DNA of 64,000 nt from Vulcanimicrobiota bacterium (lineage in GTDB: Bacteria > Vulcanimicrobiota > Xenobia > Xenobiales > JADMJV01): assembly GCA_019637395.1 (NCBI GenBank), contig JAHBVR010000027.1, positions 46,354 through 110,353 of the forward strand, read 5' to 3'. Numbering within the stretch: position 1 is the first letter of the stretch; each line of letters begins with the position of its first letter. The translations under genes and the position numbers were made by a program. The notes below the pieces were generated by a model. That model was not told where the DNA came from and did not search any database. It saw only the letters and a program-made list of their open reading frames with translations. Shown in pieces: positions 30,412-39,434 of this stretch.

Positions 30412-32936
30412 AGAAGCTCCAGGTAGCCTTCCGTGCCGTTCACGCGGATGCGCTGGCCGTCCCGGATCAGCCGGGTGGCGTGATCCACGCCCACGAGGGC
30501 CGGCAAACCATATTCGCGAGCGATGACCGCTCCATGGGTCATCAGTCCGCCGACCTCCGTCACCAGCCCTCGGATGGAAACAAACAGCGGGGTCCAACTG
30601 GGGTCGGTGAAGGCGGTCACCAGAATGTCTCCTTCCTGGATATCGGCCTCGGCCATGTTCAATAGAACCCGCGCCCGTCCCTCGACCACACCGGCGGAAA
30701 CAGGCAGGCCGGCGATGGCGCCTTCGGGGAGACGATCTCGTTGGTAACGGCCGTTCAAAATTTCCCCTTCCGAGGTCATGACGCGCGGCGGGGACAGCTT
30801 TTCAAACTGCTTGAATTCATCCTTGCGCCGGCGAATGAGCTCATGGTCGAGCCGCTGGAGGCGGAGCGCCTCGCGCAGTTCCTCCAGCGTGAGATAGTAA
30901 ATGTCTTCCTTCTCCTCCGTCAGGCGCTCGGCTTCGACCAGCAGCGCCTGCTTGTAGATCCAATAGCGAGTAACGATTTCGTATTTGGGATACTCGCGAT
31001 AACCAGCATAATGGCGCAACAGGTGAATCATACGCTCGGTTTCGCGGGCTTTCTCCTGGCCATCGTCCAACTGTCGCAAACGCTCCAGCAACTGCCGTTC
31101 TTTGGAGGCCGCTTCCCGGCGTCCCTGGGCAAACTTTCGCCGGCCGGCTCCCAACTCAAAATTGCGGATATTACTCAAAATCAGCGGGACCAGAGTGAAC
31201 GGGGTTTCGCTCCAACGCGGCCTGGTGATATCGATTTCGCCAGCACAGCGCATCCCATATTTTTCCAGATAGGCGGCGATGGCGTCAAGGGCTGGCTGGC
31301 CACCGGCGCAGGCGGCCAACTGCTCCAAACTCTCTGCCTGCTGCAGATACTCGATGACTTCCGGATAAGGGCGGATCGCATCGGCCACCTCCATCAATGC
31401 CAGCCCCATTTCCGAAGTCACATTATGATCCACGGATTGAGAAAGCGTATCAGCCGCATTCTTCTCTCCCAGCCACTGCTCCAGGTGGTCATTGAGCCAG
31501 TAAGCGGCATTCATCGAAGTCATAATCACCGCGAAACTTTGAGGATCGGTCAGGCTCTTCTTTAATTGCCGGATATTCTCCAGAATAAAATCGATCAGTT
31601 CCGCGCCCGATTTGCTCGCGATGTCCCGCTTCAGTTCCGCAATCGACGCCTGGCTTCGAGCGATGAGAGCAGCCACGATGTCTGGATCATAGTCGATCCT
31701 GGTCTGGAAATTGGCGGGCGCCGGGCCTGTATCGGTGACCGGCGAGGCGACATAATCTTCTCGCTCTAAGATGGTGGTGATGGCGTCCCGGATCAGCGGG
31801 TCGCCTTTCCCCAGCACGTTGACGATGATGTTCCTGCGTTCGGGAGAAGCCAGATCCGGACCAACATTTACAAACAACCTGCCGCCGGCCGTGTCCATGG
31901 GACGACCGGCGGTGGCCAGCCAGAACGACAGTCCCAGCGGCTTCATGGCGTCGGTCATCATCTGCTGATGCCCGACCGAAACGTAGACGTGATAACCGTC
32001 GTCCTTGGCCTCGGGAATTGGGAATAAAGTGGTGATGGGCCGGCTTTGCAGGATGTAAAAGGTATCGTCGGCCAGACACCACTCGATGTCCTGGGGCGCG
32101 CCCAAGTGGGCTTCGATGCGCCGTCCCAGGGCCGCCAGCCGGAGAACCTGTTCCTCCGTAAGCGAACGGTCTTTTTGTTGCTCGGGAGCGAGCGGGCGTG
32201 CCTCGGTTCCGCCTTCCTTCAGCGCATAGACGGCCAGTTTCTTGACGGCAATCGTGGTCTCCACGACCTCATGATCGCGCACCTTGAAATTGTCGGCCGA
32301 CACCAGGCCCGAAACCAGGGCCTCTCCCAGTCCGAAACTGGCGTCGATGGAAATCACTTTGCGGTTGGAGGTGACCGGATCGGCCGTGAACAGAATGCCG
32401 GAAACCTGAGGAATAACCATCCGTTGCACGATCACCGACAAAGCCACCCGACGATGGTCAAAGCCATTCTGCCTTCGGTAAATCACGGCTCGTTCGCTAA
32501 ACAGCGAAGCCCAGCACCGGCTGATATGGCGCAGGATCTCCTGTAGTCCAATCACATTCAGGTAGCTATCCTGCTGGCCGGCGAAGGAGGCGGTAGGCAG
32601 GTCTTCGGCGGTAGCGCTGGAGCGCACCGCGTAGGCCTCCGGCCCGACGCGGCCGGCGATCTCGGCCGCCATTTTCTCGGGAATGGGTGTGCTTTCGATG
32701 ATCTGGCGAAGGCTGGCGCTGATTTCGCCAAGGTCCGCCTGCGGCTGAGCCAGCTCTTCCAGTAAGGAATCCAGCCGGCTGCCGGCGATCTCTTGAAAGG
32801 CCGCGGTGGTCACACAGAAACCTGATGGAACCAGAACGCCCTGGATGCGAGTCAATTCGCCCAGATTTGCTCCCTTGCCGCCGGCCAGTCGCAGTTGAGA
32901 GCGGTCGACCTCCTGGAAATCAAGTAAATAGCTCAC
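30408..32936 (-). CDS. rph: Rifampin phosphotransferase-like enzyme (PEP synthase family)
   Basis: About 842 residues in the order ATP-grasp N-domain (VSYLLDFQEVD, GGKGANLGEL, SATAEDLPTASFAGQQDSYL), a middle domain, and a C-terminal swivelling His domain (GGLMTHGAVIAREYGLPALV, His near residue 800). There is no PEP-binding TIM barrel, which separates it from true PEP synthase and PPDK. The middle domain has YGMRCAGEIDITRPRWSE, characteristic of rifampin phosphotransferase, which uses ATP to phosphorylate rifamycin. Start is GTG 32936. Activity on rifamycins is inferred from architecture; the native substrate may differ. Confidence 0.85.
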   Translation of the reverse strand: MSYLLDFQEVDRSQLRLAGGKGANLGELTRIQGVLVPSGFCVTTAAFQEIAGSRLDSLLEELAQPQADLGEISASLRQIIESTPIPEKMAAEIAGRVGPEAYAVRSSATAEDLPTASFAGQQDSYLNVIGLQEILRHISRCWASLFSERAVIYRRQNGFDHRRVALSVIVQRMVIPQVSGILFTADPVTSNRKVISIDASFGLGEALVSGLVSADNFKVRDHEVVETTIAVKKLAVYALKEGGTEARPLAPEQQKDRSLTEEQVLRLAALGRRIEAHLGAPQDIEWCLADDTFYILQSRPITTLFPIPEAKDDGYHVYVSVGHQQMMTDAMKPLGLSFWLATAGRPMDTAGGRLFVNVGPDLASPERRNIIVNVLGKGDPLIRDAITTILEREDYVASPVTDTGPAPANFQTRIDYDPDIVAALIARSQASIAELKRDIASKSGAELIDFILENIRQLKKSLTDPQSFAVIMTSMNAAYWLNDHLEQWLGEKNAADTLSQSVDHNVTSEMGLALMEVADAIRPYPEVIEYLQQAESLEQLAACAGGQPALDAIAAYLEKYGMRCAGEIDITRPRWSETPFTLVPLILSNIRNFELGAGRRKFAQGRREAASKERQLLERLRQLDDGQEKARETERMIHLLRHYAGYREYPKYEIVTRYWIYKQALLVEAERLTEEKEDIYYLTLEELREALRLQRLDHELIRRRKDEFKQFEKLSPPRVMTSEGEILNGRYQRDRLPEGAIAGLPVSAGVVEGRARVLLNMAEADIQEGDILVTAFTDPSWTPLFVSIRGLVTEVGGLMTHGAVIAREYGLPALVGVDHATRLIRDGQRIRVNGTEGYLELL

Positions 32937-33003
32937 CCTGGCCGCTTCGCAGCGCCACTGGGGTTCCCCTAGGGATTCGTGCCTGGATCGGGAAGCGCCC
33001 GGC

Positions 33004-34383
33004 ATGAAACGCGCACTTCTCTGGTTAAGCCTTGTTTCGCTGGGCTGGGCCCAAGAATGGACCGGCCCACTCGATTCGATCCGCCAGCACGCTCTGGAAA
33101 GCGACTACTCCTACCGATTCCTCAGCCGCCTCTGCCACCAGGTGGGGCCACGTCTCTCGGGCTCGCCAGCCGCGGCTGCCGCCGTCGATCTGGTGGCAGA
33201 AGAAATGCGCCGCTTGAACCTCAAGGTCTGGCGCCAGCCCTGCCAGGTGCCGCACTGGGTGCGCGGCCGCGAAGAAGCGGAACTGCTCGAATATTCCGGC
33301 AAGCCCGCCGGGGTCAGGGCGCCCCTGGTTTTGACCACCCTGGGCGGCAGTTCCAGCACCGGGGCTCGGGGGCTCGAGGCCGAAGTAGTGGTTGTGGAAA
33401 GCTTTGCTCAGTTGGAAGCCGCGCAAGTGCAAGGTAAGATCGTGTTTTTTAACACCCGTTTCGATCAGCGCGTGGCTGACCAGGGCCGCGGCGGCACGGC
33501 CTATTCTCAGAGCGTCGTCTACCGCACTCGGGGACCGGCGGCCGCCTCACGCCAGGGGGCGGCCGCCTGCCTGGTGCGCTCGGTGGGTGGTGCCGACTAC
33601 CGGCTTCCCCACACCGGCGCGACCAGCTTCGGCGAGGCCCGGCCCCTTCCGTGCGCCGCCCTCAGCAGTGAAGACGCTGATCGAATCGCCTATTTAAGCA
33701 AGCAAGGAGCAGTGAGGCTGCATCTGGTGCTGACCCCTGAAACCCTGCCGGACGCGCCCAGCTTCAATATCATCGGCGATCTGGAAGGCAGCGACCCCCA
33801 GGCCGAGGTGGTAATCGTCTCGGGGCATCTCGATAGCTGGGACGTGGGGACAGGAGCCCTGGATGACGCCAGCGGCGTGGCCACGGCTATGCAGGTAGCC
33901 CAGACCTTCCGCGCTTTAGGACTCAAGCCGCGCCGCACCCTGCGTGTCATAGGTTGGATGAATGAAGAGAACGGCGGAGCTGGCGCCCAGACCTACGACA
34001 AAGAAACCCAGGGCAAGAATCACTTCGCGGCCGTCGAGAGCGATCTGGGCTGCGGTCATTGCCTGGGCTTCAACTGCTGGACCCCGGCCGAGTGGCTGCC
34101 GGCTCTCAAGCCGGTCAGCCAGGCCCTGCAGGTGGTTGGCGCCAGCCAGTTGGAGAGCACCCACGGCACGGGCGCCGACATCTCCCCTCTGGGCGTCCGG
34201 GGAGTCCCCTGCTTTCATCCCCTGTTGGACAGCCGCACCTACTTCCACTACCATCACACTCCGGCCGACACCGTCGACAAAGTGGACCCGGCACACCTGC
34301 GCCAGAACGGCGCGGTCCTCAGCGTACTGGCCTGGGCTCTGTGCTCGATGGATCGACCGGCGTCTCCTGGTATTCCCCGATAG
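33004..34383 (+). CDS. Secreted M28-family zinc peptidase with PA domain
   Basis: 459 residues: a signal peptide (MKRALLWLSLVSLGWAQ), an inserted PA-type domain (about 110-220), and an M28 catalytic core with zinc ligands in VSGHLDSWDVGTGALDDASG, the base and ligand Glu pair in GWMNEENGGAG and the Asp in AAVESDLGC, plus a late His region YFHYHHTPADTVDKV. An aminopeptidase or carboxypeptidase acting in periplasm or outside the cell. Confidence 0.92.
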   Translation: MKRALLWLSLVSLGWAQEWTGPLDSIRQHALESDYSYRFLSRLCHQVGPRLSGSPAAAAAVDLVAEEMRRLNLKVWRQPCQVPHWVRGREEAELLEYSGKPAGVRAPLVLTTLGGSSSTGARGLEAEVVVVESFAQLEAAQVQGKIVFFNTRFDQRVADQGRGGTAYSQSVVYRTRGPAAASRQGAAACLVRSVGGADYRLPHTGATSFGEARPLPCAALSSEDADRIAYLSKQGAVRLHLVLTPETLPDAPSFNIIGDLEGSDPQAEVVIVSGHLDSWDVGTGALDDASGVATAMQVAQTFRALGLKPRRTLRVIGWMNEENGGAGAQTYDKETQGKNHFAAVESDLGCGHCLGFNCWTPAEWLPALKPVSQALQVVGASQLESTHGTGADISPLGVRGVPCFHPLLDSRTYFHYHHTPADTVDKVDPAHLRQNGAVLSVLAWALCSMDRPASPGIPR

Positions 34384-34415
34384 CCTCGCCCCCTCAACTT
34401 CCTTACAGTCTCAGG

Positions 34416-34742
34416 ATGGCGCGCTGGTTCCTGCTAATCTTTCTCTGGCTGATCTGCCCGGCCGCCAGCCGGGCCCTGCCTGACGAATTCTGCGGACCGC
34501 ATGCGTGTCCACGCCACCCCGATCAGCTCTGCCAGTGTGCCCACCACGACCTGTGCGGCAACCGGCCGCACTCGCCAATGTGCGCTCCCCCGCGCCTGGA
34601 AGCCCTGTGTCCGACCACCTACCGACTGGCCCCGAGGCTTCGGGTCACCAGGCAAACGCACGATTTCCTCGTCTTCCAACCCGGAGAGGCTCCCCAGCAA
34701 GCTCCTGAGCCCCCGCCGCCACGGCTCCGCCGTAAGGCCTGA
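34416..34742 (+). CDS. Cysteine-rich secreted small protein
   Basis: 108 residues: a signal peptide (FLLIFLWLICPAASRA), then a cysteine- and histidine-rich core (EFCGPHACPRHPDQLCQC, HHDLCG, PMCAPP, EALC) and a Pro-rich basic tail. The Cys/His pattern could hold a metal or disulfides. It sits 25 bases ahead of the SCO1 gene, so a copper-related role is possible but not shown. Confidence 0.7.
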   Translation: MARWFLLIFLWLICPAASRALPDEFCGPHACPRHPDQLCQCAHHDLCGNRPHSPMCAPPRLEALCPTTYRLAPRLRVTRQTHDFLVFQPGEAPQQAPEPPPPRLRRKA

Positions 34743-34767
34743 CCCCAAAAACTTAGGAGAATGCAAC

Positions 34768-35337
34768 ATGAAAAAATTCCTGGCCCTTTCCCTGGGCCTC
34801 CTCTGCTTTGGCAGGGCACCGGCCCAGAAAATGGGCGGCCTGGAAATCGGCGCCGCCGTGCCCAATTTCCAACTCACCAATCAGGACGGCGCCACCACTC
34901 GATTCACGGACTACCGGGGCAAAGTAGTGATCGTCTCGTTCCTCTTCACCCGCTGTCCCGACCCCTCCAAATGCCCTATGCTCTCGGCCAAACTCGGCAA
35001 AGTCCAGGAGCTCATCGGTCAGATGGAAGAGGCCCGCCATCGCGTGCAAATCCTGTCCATTACCCTGGACCCCAAAAACGATACGCCGGAAGTGCTGAAA
35101 GGTTACGCCCAGGGGCATCACGCCGACAACTGGACCTTTCTCACCGGCAAAAGCAACGACATCCTCAAAGTCGCCGGCCTCTTCGGCGAAATCTATTACG
35201 ACGAAAAGGGCACGGTAGTGCACAATACCCGCACCTCGATGATCGACCCCCGGGGCCGCTTACGCCGCGTCTTCACCGACAACGACTGGAAAATGAGCGA
35301 AATGACCGGCGCCATCCGGCAACTGCTCGACTCCTGA
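34768..35337 (+). CDS. SCO1/SenC-family copper chaperone
   Basis: 189 residues: a signal peptide (FLALSLGLLCFGRAPA) and a thioredoxin-like SCO fold. The copper site is FLFTRCPDPSKCPMLS; the spacing is C-x5-C instead of the usual C-x3-C, a variant seen in some SCO proteins. The downstream His is in VVHNTRTSMIDPRGRL. SCO1 delivers copper to the CuA site of oxidases; cbb3 lacks CuA, so this protein may serve another oxidase. TTAGGAGA upstream fixes the start, and a strong terminator follows. Confidence 0.9.
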   Translation: MKKFLALSLGLLCFGRAPAQKMGGLEIGAAVPNFQLTNQDGATTRFTDYRGKVVIVSFLFTRCPDPSKCPMLSAKLGKVQELIGQMEEARHRVQILSITLDPKNDTPEVLKGYAQGHHADNWTFLTGKSNDILKVAGLFGEIYYDEKGTVVHNTRTSMIDPRGRLRRVFTDNDWKMSEMTGAIRQLLDS

Positions 35338-35342
35338 AAGGG

Positions 35343-35375
35343 AAGGCCCACCCGTTGCCGGGTGGGCCTTTTTGA
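35343..35375 (+). terminator. Intrinsic terminator after SCO1
   Basis: A perfect 12-pair stem, AAGGCCCACCCG with CGGGTGGGCCTT, around a TTGC loop (35355-35358), running into TTTTT. It begins six bases after the SCO1 stop. Confidence 0.95.
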
Positions 35376-35455
35376 AGAACCTGACGGGGCAGCACCTTGA
35401 AGCGCAAGCTCCCTACCTTGCGGGCCGTCGACGGGCTGGCCAGACCCAAAGTAAC

Positions 35456-36877
35456 CTAAGCGGCGTCGGAGCGATCCAGCCAGTTGCTGATGCAGCGCAA
35501 TCCGCCCCACTTGGTGGTCAGGTGCTCCAGCGGCATCGGCACCACCTCAAAGCCCTGACCTTCCCAGGTCTTGATGGCCAGGTTATCGCTGTCCTGGCCG
35601 TAAACCGGCAGGAAGACCCGGCGGTATTCCCGGCCGTCTTTCTCGAATCTTTCCATCAGACAGTTATTGTAGGTAATGTACGAATCGCCAGGCTGAGCAG
35701 GCTCGTGGTGAGGCAAACGAATGACGTTATAACCCTTGTCGGTGAGGGTTTTCGCATAAGCGTCAAAATCTTCCTGATTGTCGCGATTGCGATCGACGCC
35801 CGGACCGTTGTAAAGGCTGGGATCGCCCACGAAGAAAGTATTGTCGTCGACCGGGGTCATGCCCATGTCCATGTGATCGGTGGCCGGTTCTTCGATGTGC
35901 GGAGTATCCGGGTTGTCGCGGCCCATAATGGTGACCGGCTTATTGAATTGGGCTTCGAAAAGCTTGACGGAAAGATCGTCATACATCTGGGCTTCCGACA
36001 CCTGGCCCGCTTGCAGAATCGGAGCCTTGTAGTCCGGGTTGGCTTCCTTCCTCTGGATGACGATGCCGCTCTCGGTGGTCACGGGCACGAAACGGAAAGG
36101 GAAAGTCTCGTTCTGAGGGGTTTCCACTACATCCTTGCCGGTCTGGGCCTCATACCAGCTGATCACCTCGGGTTTCAGGGCGCTGTGCTGCAGGCCCTCG
36201 TGCAATTTGTTCTCGGTGGCCTCCAGGGAGTAGTTGCCCACGAAGCTCTCCTTGGTGTTGGACTGAGTGTCGCCACCATCGGTCACGATGCCCTTATTCA
36301 GGTGCAGCTCGATATTGGGATTGGCCTGGGTGATGTACTGGGGAATCTGGCTGTCGTCGCCGTGCCAGTTGTGCAAAGGCTCCTGGGCTTCCAGGGCGGT
36401 CTGGCCGGGTTGACCGGGCTTGAACTGAGGCACCATCATATCGCGGGCCCAGACCGTCAGGTTGGGCACGCCCGGCTGCAGGATCTGAATGCGTCCCTGA
36501 TCCTCGATGTGATTCTCGTTCATCATCTGCTGGATATCCTGGCGGTCTTTGTCGGCGGCCACGGCGATGGTGAACTTGGTGTCCGGTTCCATGTTCTTGA
36601 AAAGCAGGCTGTAACCATTGAGAACTTGCTCGCGCGCGCCCTCTTCCACATACTCCGAGAGCATCAGAGCCAGGTGCTTCACGCGGCCGTGGCTATCGGC
36701 AAACTGCACCGCGCCCGAATTCTTGCCGGCCATCAAATGGGAGAGCGATTCCTCCACCTCGCGCTGCGCGTCTTCCGGGCTGGTGAGCCGGACACTGTCG
36801 GGAGCGGGCCCGCGCGTGGGCTTGCCGTAACGGGCGGTAACCTGGTTCAATTGGGGCTTGCTGGCGCTGATGATCAC
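35456..36877 (-). CDS. Guanidino-group-modifying enzyme (PAD / agmatine deiminase-like)
   Basis: 473 residues. Motifs recall the pentein fold: WARDMMVPQF (substrate-binding Asp), VTDGGDTQSN (like EGGNIxxx), TDHMDMGMTPVDDNTFFVGD (His/Asp pair), YITYNNCLMERF, VFLPVYGQ and the C-terminal catalytic Cys in GGLRCISNWLDRS. Such enzymes hydrolyse arginine or agmatine guanidino groups; which one cannot be told. I start at GTG 36877, with AGGAGG nine bases upstream; a longer frame upstream lacks such a site. Confidence 0.72.
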   Translation of the reverse strand: MIISASKPQLNQVTARYGKPTRGPAPDSVRLTSPEDAQREVEESLSHLMAGKNSGAVQFADSHGRVKHLALMLSEYVEEGAREQVLNGYSLLFKNMEPDTKFTIAVAADKDRQDIQQMMNENHIEDQGRIQILQPGVPNLTVWARDMMVPQFKPGQPGQTALEAQEPLHNWHGDDSQIPQYITQANPNIELHLNKGIVTDGGDTQSNTKESFVGNYSLEATENKLHEGLQHSALKPEVISWYEAQTGKDVVETPQNETFPFRFVPVTTESGIVIQRKEANPDYKAPILQAGQVSEAQMYDDLSVKLFEAQFNKPVTIMGRDNPDTPHIEEPATDHMDMGMTPVDDNTFFVGDPSLYNGPGVDRNRDNQEDFDAYAKTLTDKGYNVIRLPHHEPAQPGDSYITYNNCLMERFEKDGREYRRVFLPVYGQDSDNLAIKTWEGQGFEVVPMPLEHLTTKWGGLRCISNWLDRSDAA

Positions 36878-37010
36878 GGGAAAAGGCCTCCTGGCATTTT
36901 GGCTGACTCCAGAGTAGGCCACCTCCCTCGTCGGGGGATTGAACTTTTCATTGACAGACCACCACAAAGGATCAAGGACTTGTCAAGAAGGTCGACAATG
37001 ATCCCGGACT

Positions 37011-37778
37011 ATGACGAACCTCTCAAACGAAATACCGATCAATATCCAACGAACTCCATGCGCTGATAAGAATGACCGGCTCGGCTGGAAAGCCGGTTTC
37101 AGCCTGGAAGTGGAGGGGATATCATTCGGAGTGCGCTGCAACGAGCCGACCTTCTTGCCGGAACTGCGGGCTTTCTTTCCGCCTCAAAGCCAAGCGAGTG
37201 AGCGCCGCGAAGTGCAAGTGCTGCTGTCCTTCTTGAAGGGAGGCAAGACAGCCCGCAAAGGAGTGGTCAACTACCACCTGGTCTACGACGCCTGGAATCG
37301 CGCCGCTCGGACTCAGGATCTGAGGGAGGCGATGGACGCCTTTCGCGACACTCTCCACACCCGCCTGGCTTTGATGTCTCAAGACAAGGTTTACGTCCAT
37401 GCTTCGGTGCTCAAATGGCAGGGGCGTGGCCTGGTGCTGCTGGGAGCCGCCCCGGAAGTGGTCGAGGAACTTGTGGAAGACGGCGCCGAACTCTTGTCTC
37501 GAGACTACGCGCGGATCAATGCAGCCGACCAGGTGGAAGCCTGGAGTTCGGCCGCGCTCAAGCCCGACCTGGTGGTGACCACTAAAACCGGATCTCGGCG
37601 GAGCCTGACTCCGCTGAGCGGGGGAGCCACGGCTATGGCGCTGGCGGCCAACAGCCCGGGAATGCATTTCCAGGCTCCCCGATTTCTCAACCGGCTGGCT
37701 TCGTTCTGCCAGCGAACCGAAGGGTTCCAGGCGGTGCTCAGAAAACGCGGCGATTTGCGGCATTTGCTAAAGCAGTAG
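37011..37778 (+). CDS. HprK-like protein lacking the P-loop
   Basis: 255 residues. The stretch VYVHASVLKWQGRGLVLLG followed by GAELLSRDYARIN follows the HPr-kinase-like pattern (HASAVxxxGRAVLxxG...GAxxxSDEYAxL), but where the Walker A GxxxSGKST should stand it has GAAPEVVEEL. It therefore probably cannot bind ATP in the usual way. The rest is unassigned. Start is uncertain, since there is no clear ribosome site. Divergent from the PAD-like gene. Confidence 0.68.
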   Translation: MTNLSNEIPINIQRTPCADKNDRLGWKAGFSLEVEGISFGVRCNEPTFLPELRAFFPPQSQASERREVQVLLSFLKGGKTARKGVVNYHLVYDAWNRAARTQDLREAMDAFRDTLHTRLALMSQDKVYVHASVLKWQGRGLVLLGAAPEVVEELVEDGAELLSRDYARINAADQVEAWSSAALKPDLVVTTKTGSRRSLTPLSGGATAMALAANSPGMHFQAPRFLNRLASFCQRTEGFQAVLRKRGDLRHLLKQ

Positions 37779-37844
37779 CGCAGGCGCCCGACCATGGTAT
37801 GGCGATAGGTTGTCGGCCCTTCCGGCCAATCCTATGCTTGAAGG

Positions 37845-38702
37845 GTGAAGCGCTGGAAACTGTTATTGTTGGTGGTGGTGGCCGGATTGGGTCTGTTTGC
37901 CTTCAAGCCCGGCCCCAGCACCAGCTTGAGCGACTTTCGAGTGGTCACTTTCAATGTTCGTAACTCCGACATGAACGACCCCGGGCAGCGGGCCTGGAGC
38001 CAGAGAAGAGCGGTAGCCAGCGCCATGCTGCTGCGCCTGGACGCCGATATCCTGGGGCTACAAGAAGTCAGCCCGGCTCAGCGAGCCGACCTGGACCTGG
38101 ATTTGAACGGTTACCGCAGCCTGGGCCAGGGCCGCGAAGGGCGGGGAAAAGGGGAACAATGTCCCATCTACTCGAGGCGGAGCCTGCCCACCGAGGCCGA
38201 AGGGATGTTCTGGCTCAGCCCCACCCCGCTGAAACCATCGGTGGGTTGGGACGCCAGGATGCCGCGCATCTGCACCTGGATCCGCTACCCTGGAGTCACC
38301 GTCTTCAACACCCATCTCGACTATGCCGGTCCGGCTTCCCGGCGTGAGGCTCTCAAGCTCATTCGCCGTCAGGCTCGGGGCTCGGCTGTGATCATGGGAG
38401 ACTTCAACGACCGGGAAGGTTCGCAAACTCTGGACCCGGTCGATGATCTGGTGGACGCCTTCCGCGCCGTCCATCCCCGAGTCGCCGTGGCGCCCGACGG
38501 CACTCGCCTGGCTCAAAACGTGACCACTTACACCGCCTTCCGAAAGGAAAATCAACAGGGAGCGCGTCTCGATTTTGTCCTGGTGACTCCCGATTTGCGG
38601 CCGGTCGAGGCCGAGATCATCACCGCCAAAGGCGACGTGCTACCTTCCGATCATCGGGCCCTGGCCGTTCGCTTGCGGCGCGGCTCCCCGCCGGCTCCAT
38701 GA
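37845..38702 (+). CDS. Endonuclease/exonuclease/phosphatase-family protein
   Basis: 285 residues with an N-terminal membrane anchor or signal (WKLLLLVVVAGLGLFAF). EEP-fold motifs are clear: RVVTFNVRNS, DILGLQEVSP (metal-binding Glu), VFNTHLDYAG, VIMGDFNDREGS and LPSDHRALAV (catalytic His). Substrate may be a sugar phosphate, lipid or nucleic acid. Start is GTG 37845. The stop overlaps the next gene (ATGA). Confidence 0.9.
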   Translation: MKRWKLLLLVVVAGLGLFAFKPGPSTSLSDFRVVTFNVRNSDMNDPGQRAWSQRRAVASAMLLRLDADILGLQEVSPAQRADLDLDLNGYRSLGQGREGRGKGEQCPIYSRRSLPTEAEGMFWLSPTPLKPSVGWDARMPRICTWIRYPGVTVFNTHLDYAGPASRREALKLIRRQARGSAVIMGDFNDREGSQTLDPVDDLVDAFRAVHPRVAVAPDGTRLAQNVTTYTAFRKENQQGARLDFVLVTPDLRPVEAEIITAKGDVLPSDHRALAVRLRRGSPPAP

Positions 38703-39040
38703 TCTGGCGGCGAAGCAAAGTGGTGGCGGCGCTATTTTTCGCCATTTGCTGCAGCTCTCTGGGTGACGTGGCCATCAGTCAGGCCATGCGCGCCCTCCAC
38801 CAGGGGCATAGCTGGCTCTTCTTCCTGAGTATCGGAATGGTCGGCCACGCCATCTTCCTGGCCGTCTACCTGGCTTCGCTTTCGCGCGAAGACATGAGTT
38901 TCGTACTCCCGTTGACCGCGCTCGACTACGTGCTGGTCACCATCTTCGCCGTGACCTGGGCCGGCGAGGAGGTCGGCAGTCTGCGCTGGGCGGGCACCTT
39001 GCTGGTGGCCGCGGGCGTGGGCCTGCTGGTGCGCAACTAA
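38699..39040 (+). CDS. Small multidrug-resistance-type membrane protein, subunit 1
   Basis: 113 residues with four predicted helices, beginning with KVVAALFFAICCSSLGDVAI and ending GSLRWAGTLLVAAGVGLLV, the EamA/SMR layout (last helix GxxLVxxGVxLL). Coupled at both ends by start/stop overlaps. Likely forms a heterodimeric exporter with the next gene. Confidence 0.8.
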   Translation: MIWRRSKVVAALFFAICCSSLGDVAISQAMRALHQGHSWLFFLSIGMVGHAIFLAVYLASLSREDMSFVLPLTALDYVLVTIFAVTWAGEEVGSLRWAGTLLVAAGVGLLVRN

Positions 39041-39387
39041 TGGATTACCTGGCGCTGGCGCTGGCGGTGGTGCTGAAGGCCTGCGGAGACGCCTTGTTGG
39101 GCCGTGCCATGAACGACGAAAAACGCCTTTCTCCCTGGCAAGCCTGGCTGCGCATCCTGAAAAACCCCGGACTGCTCCTGGGAGTGATAGTCACGGCCCT
39201 GCACTTTGGTCTCTACGCCTATTGCCTGCAGCGTCTGCCCGTCACCCTGGCCAACCCTCTCACCGCCCTCACCATCGTCATCGGCACTTTCTACGCTCAG
39301 TGGGGCCTGGGCGAACGCGTCAACCGTCGGCGTTGGGGCGGCATCGTACTGGTGACCTCGGGAGCTATGCTGGTGAGCCTGAGCTGA
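39040..39387 (+). CDS. Small multidrug-resistance-type membrane protein, subunit 2
   Basis: 115 residues, four helices (DYLALALAVVLKACGDALLG, LLLGVIVTALHFGLYAYCL, LANPLTALTIVIGTFYAQ, RRRWGGIVLVTSGAMLVSL). Homologous in layout to the preceding protein and joined to it by TAATG. Paired SMR genes usually encode antiparallel heterodimers; the cargo is unknown. Confidence 0.8.
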   Translation: MDYLALALAVVLKACGDALLGRAMNDEKRLSPWQAWLRILKNPGLLLGVIVTALHFGLYAYCLQRLPVTLANPLTALTIVIGTFYAQWGLGERVNRRRWGGIVLVTSGAMLVSLS

Positions 39388-39434
39388 CGGTCGCCTGAAG
39401 AGGGCCCCCTTCCCCAAGCGAGAAGGCGGGGAGC

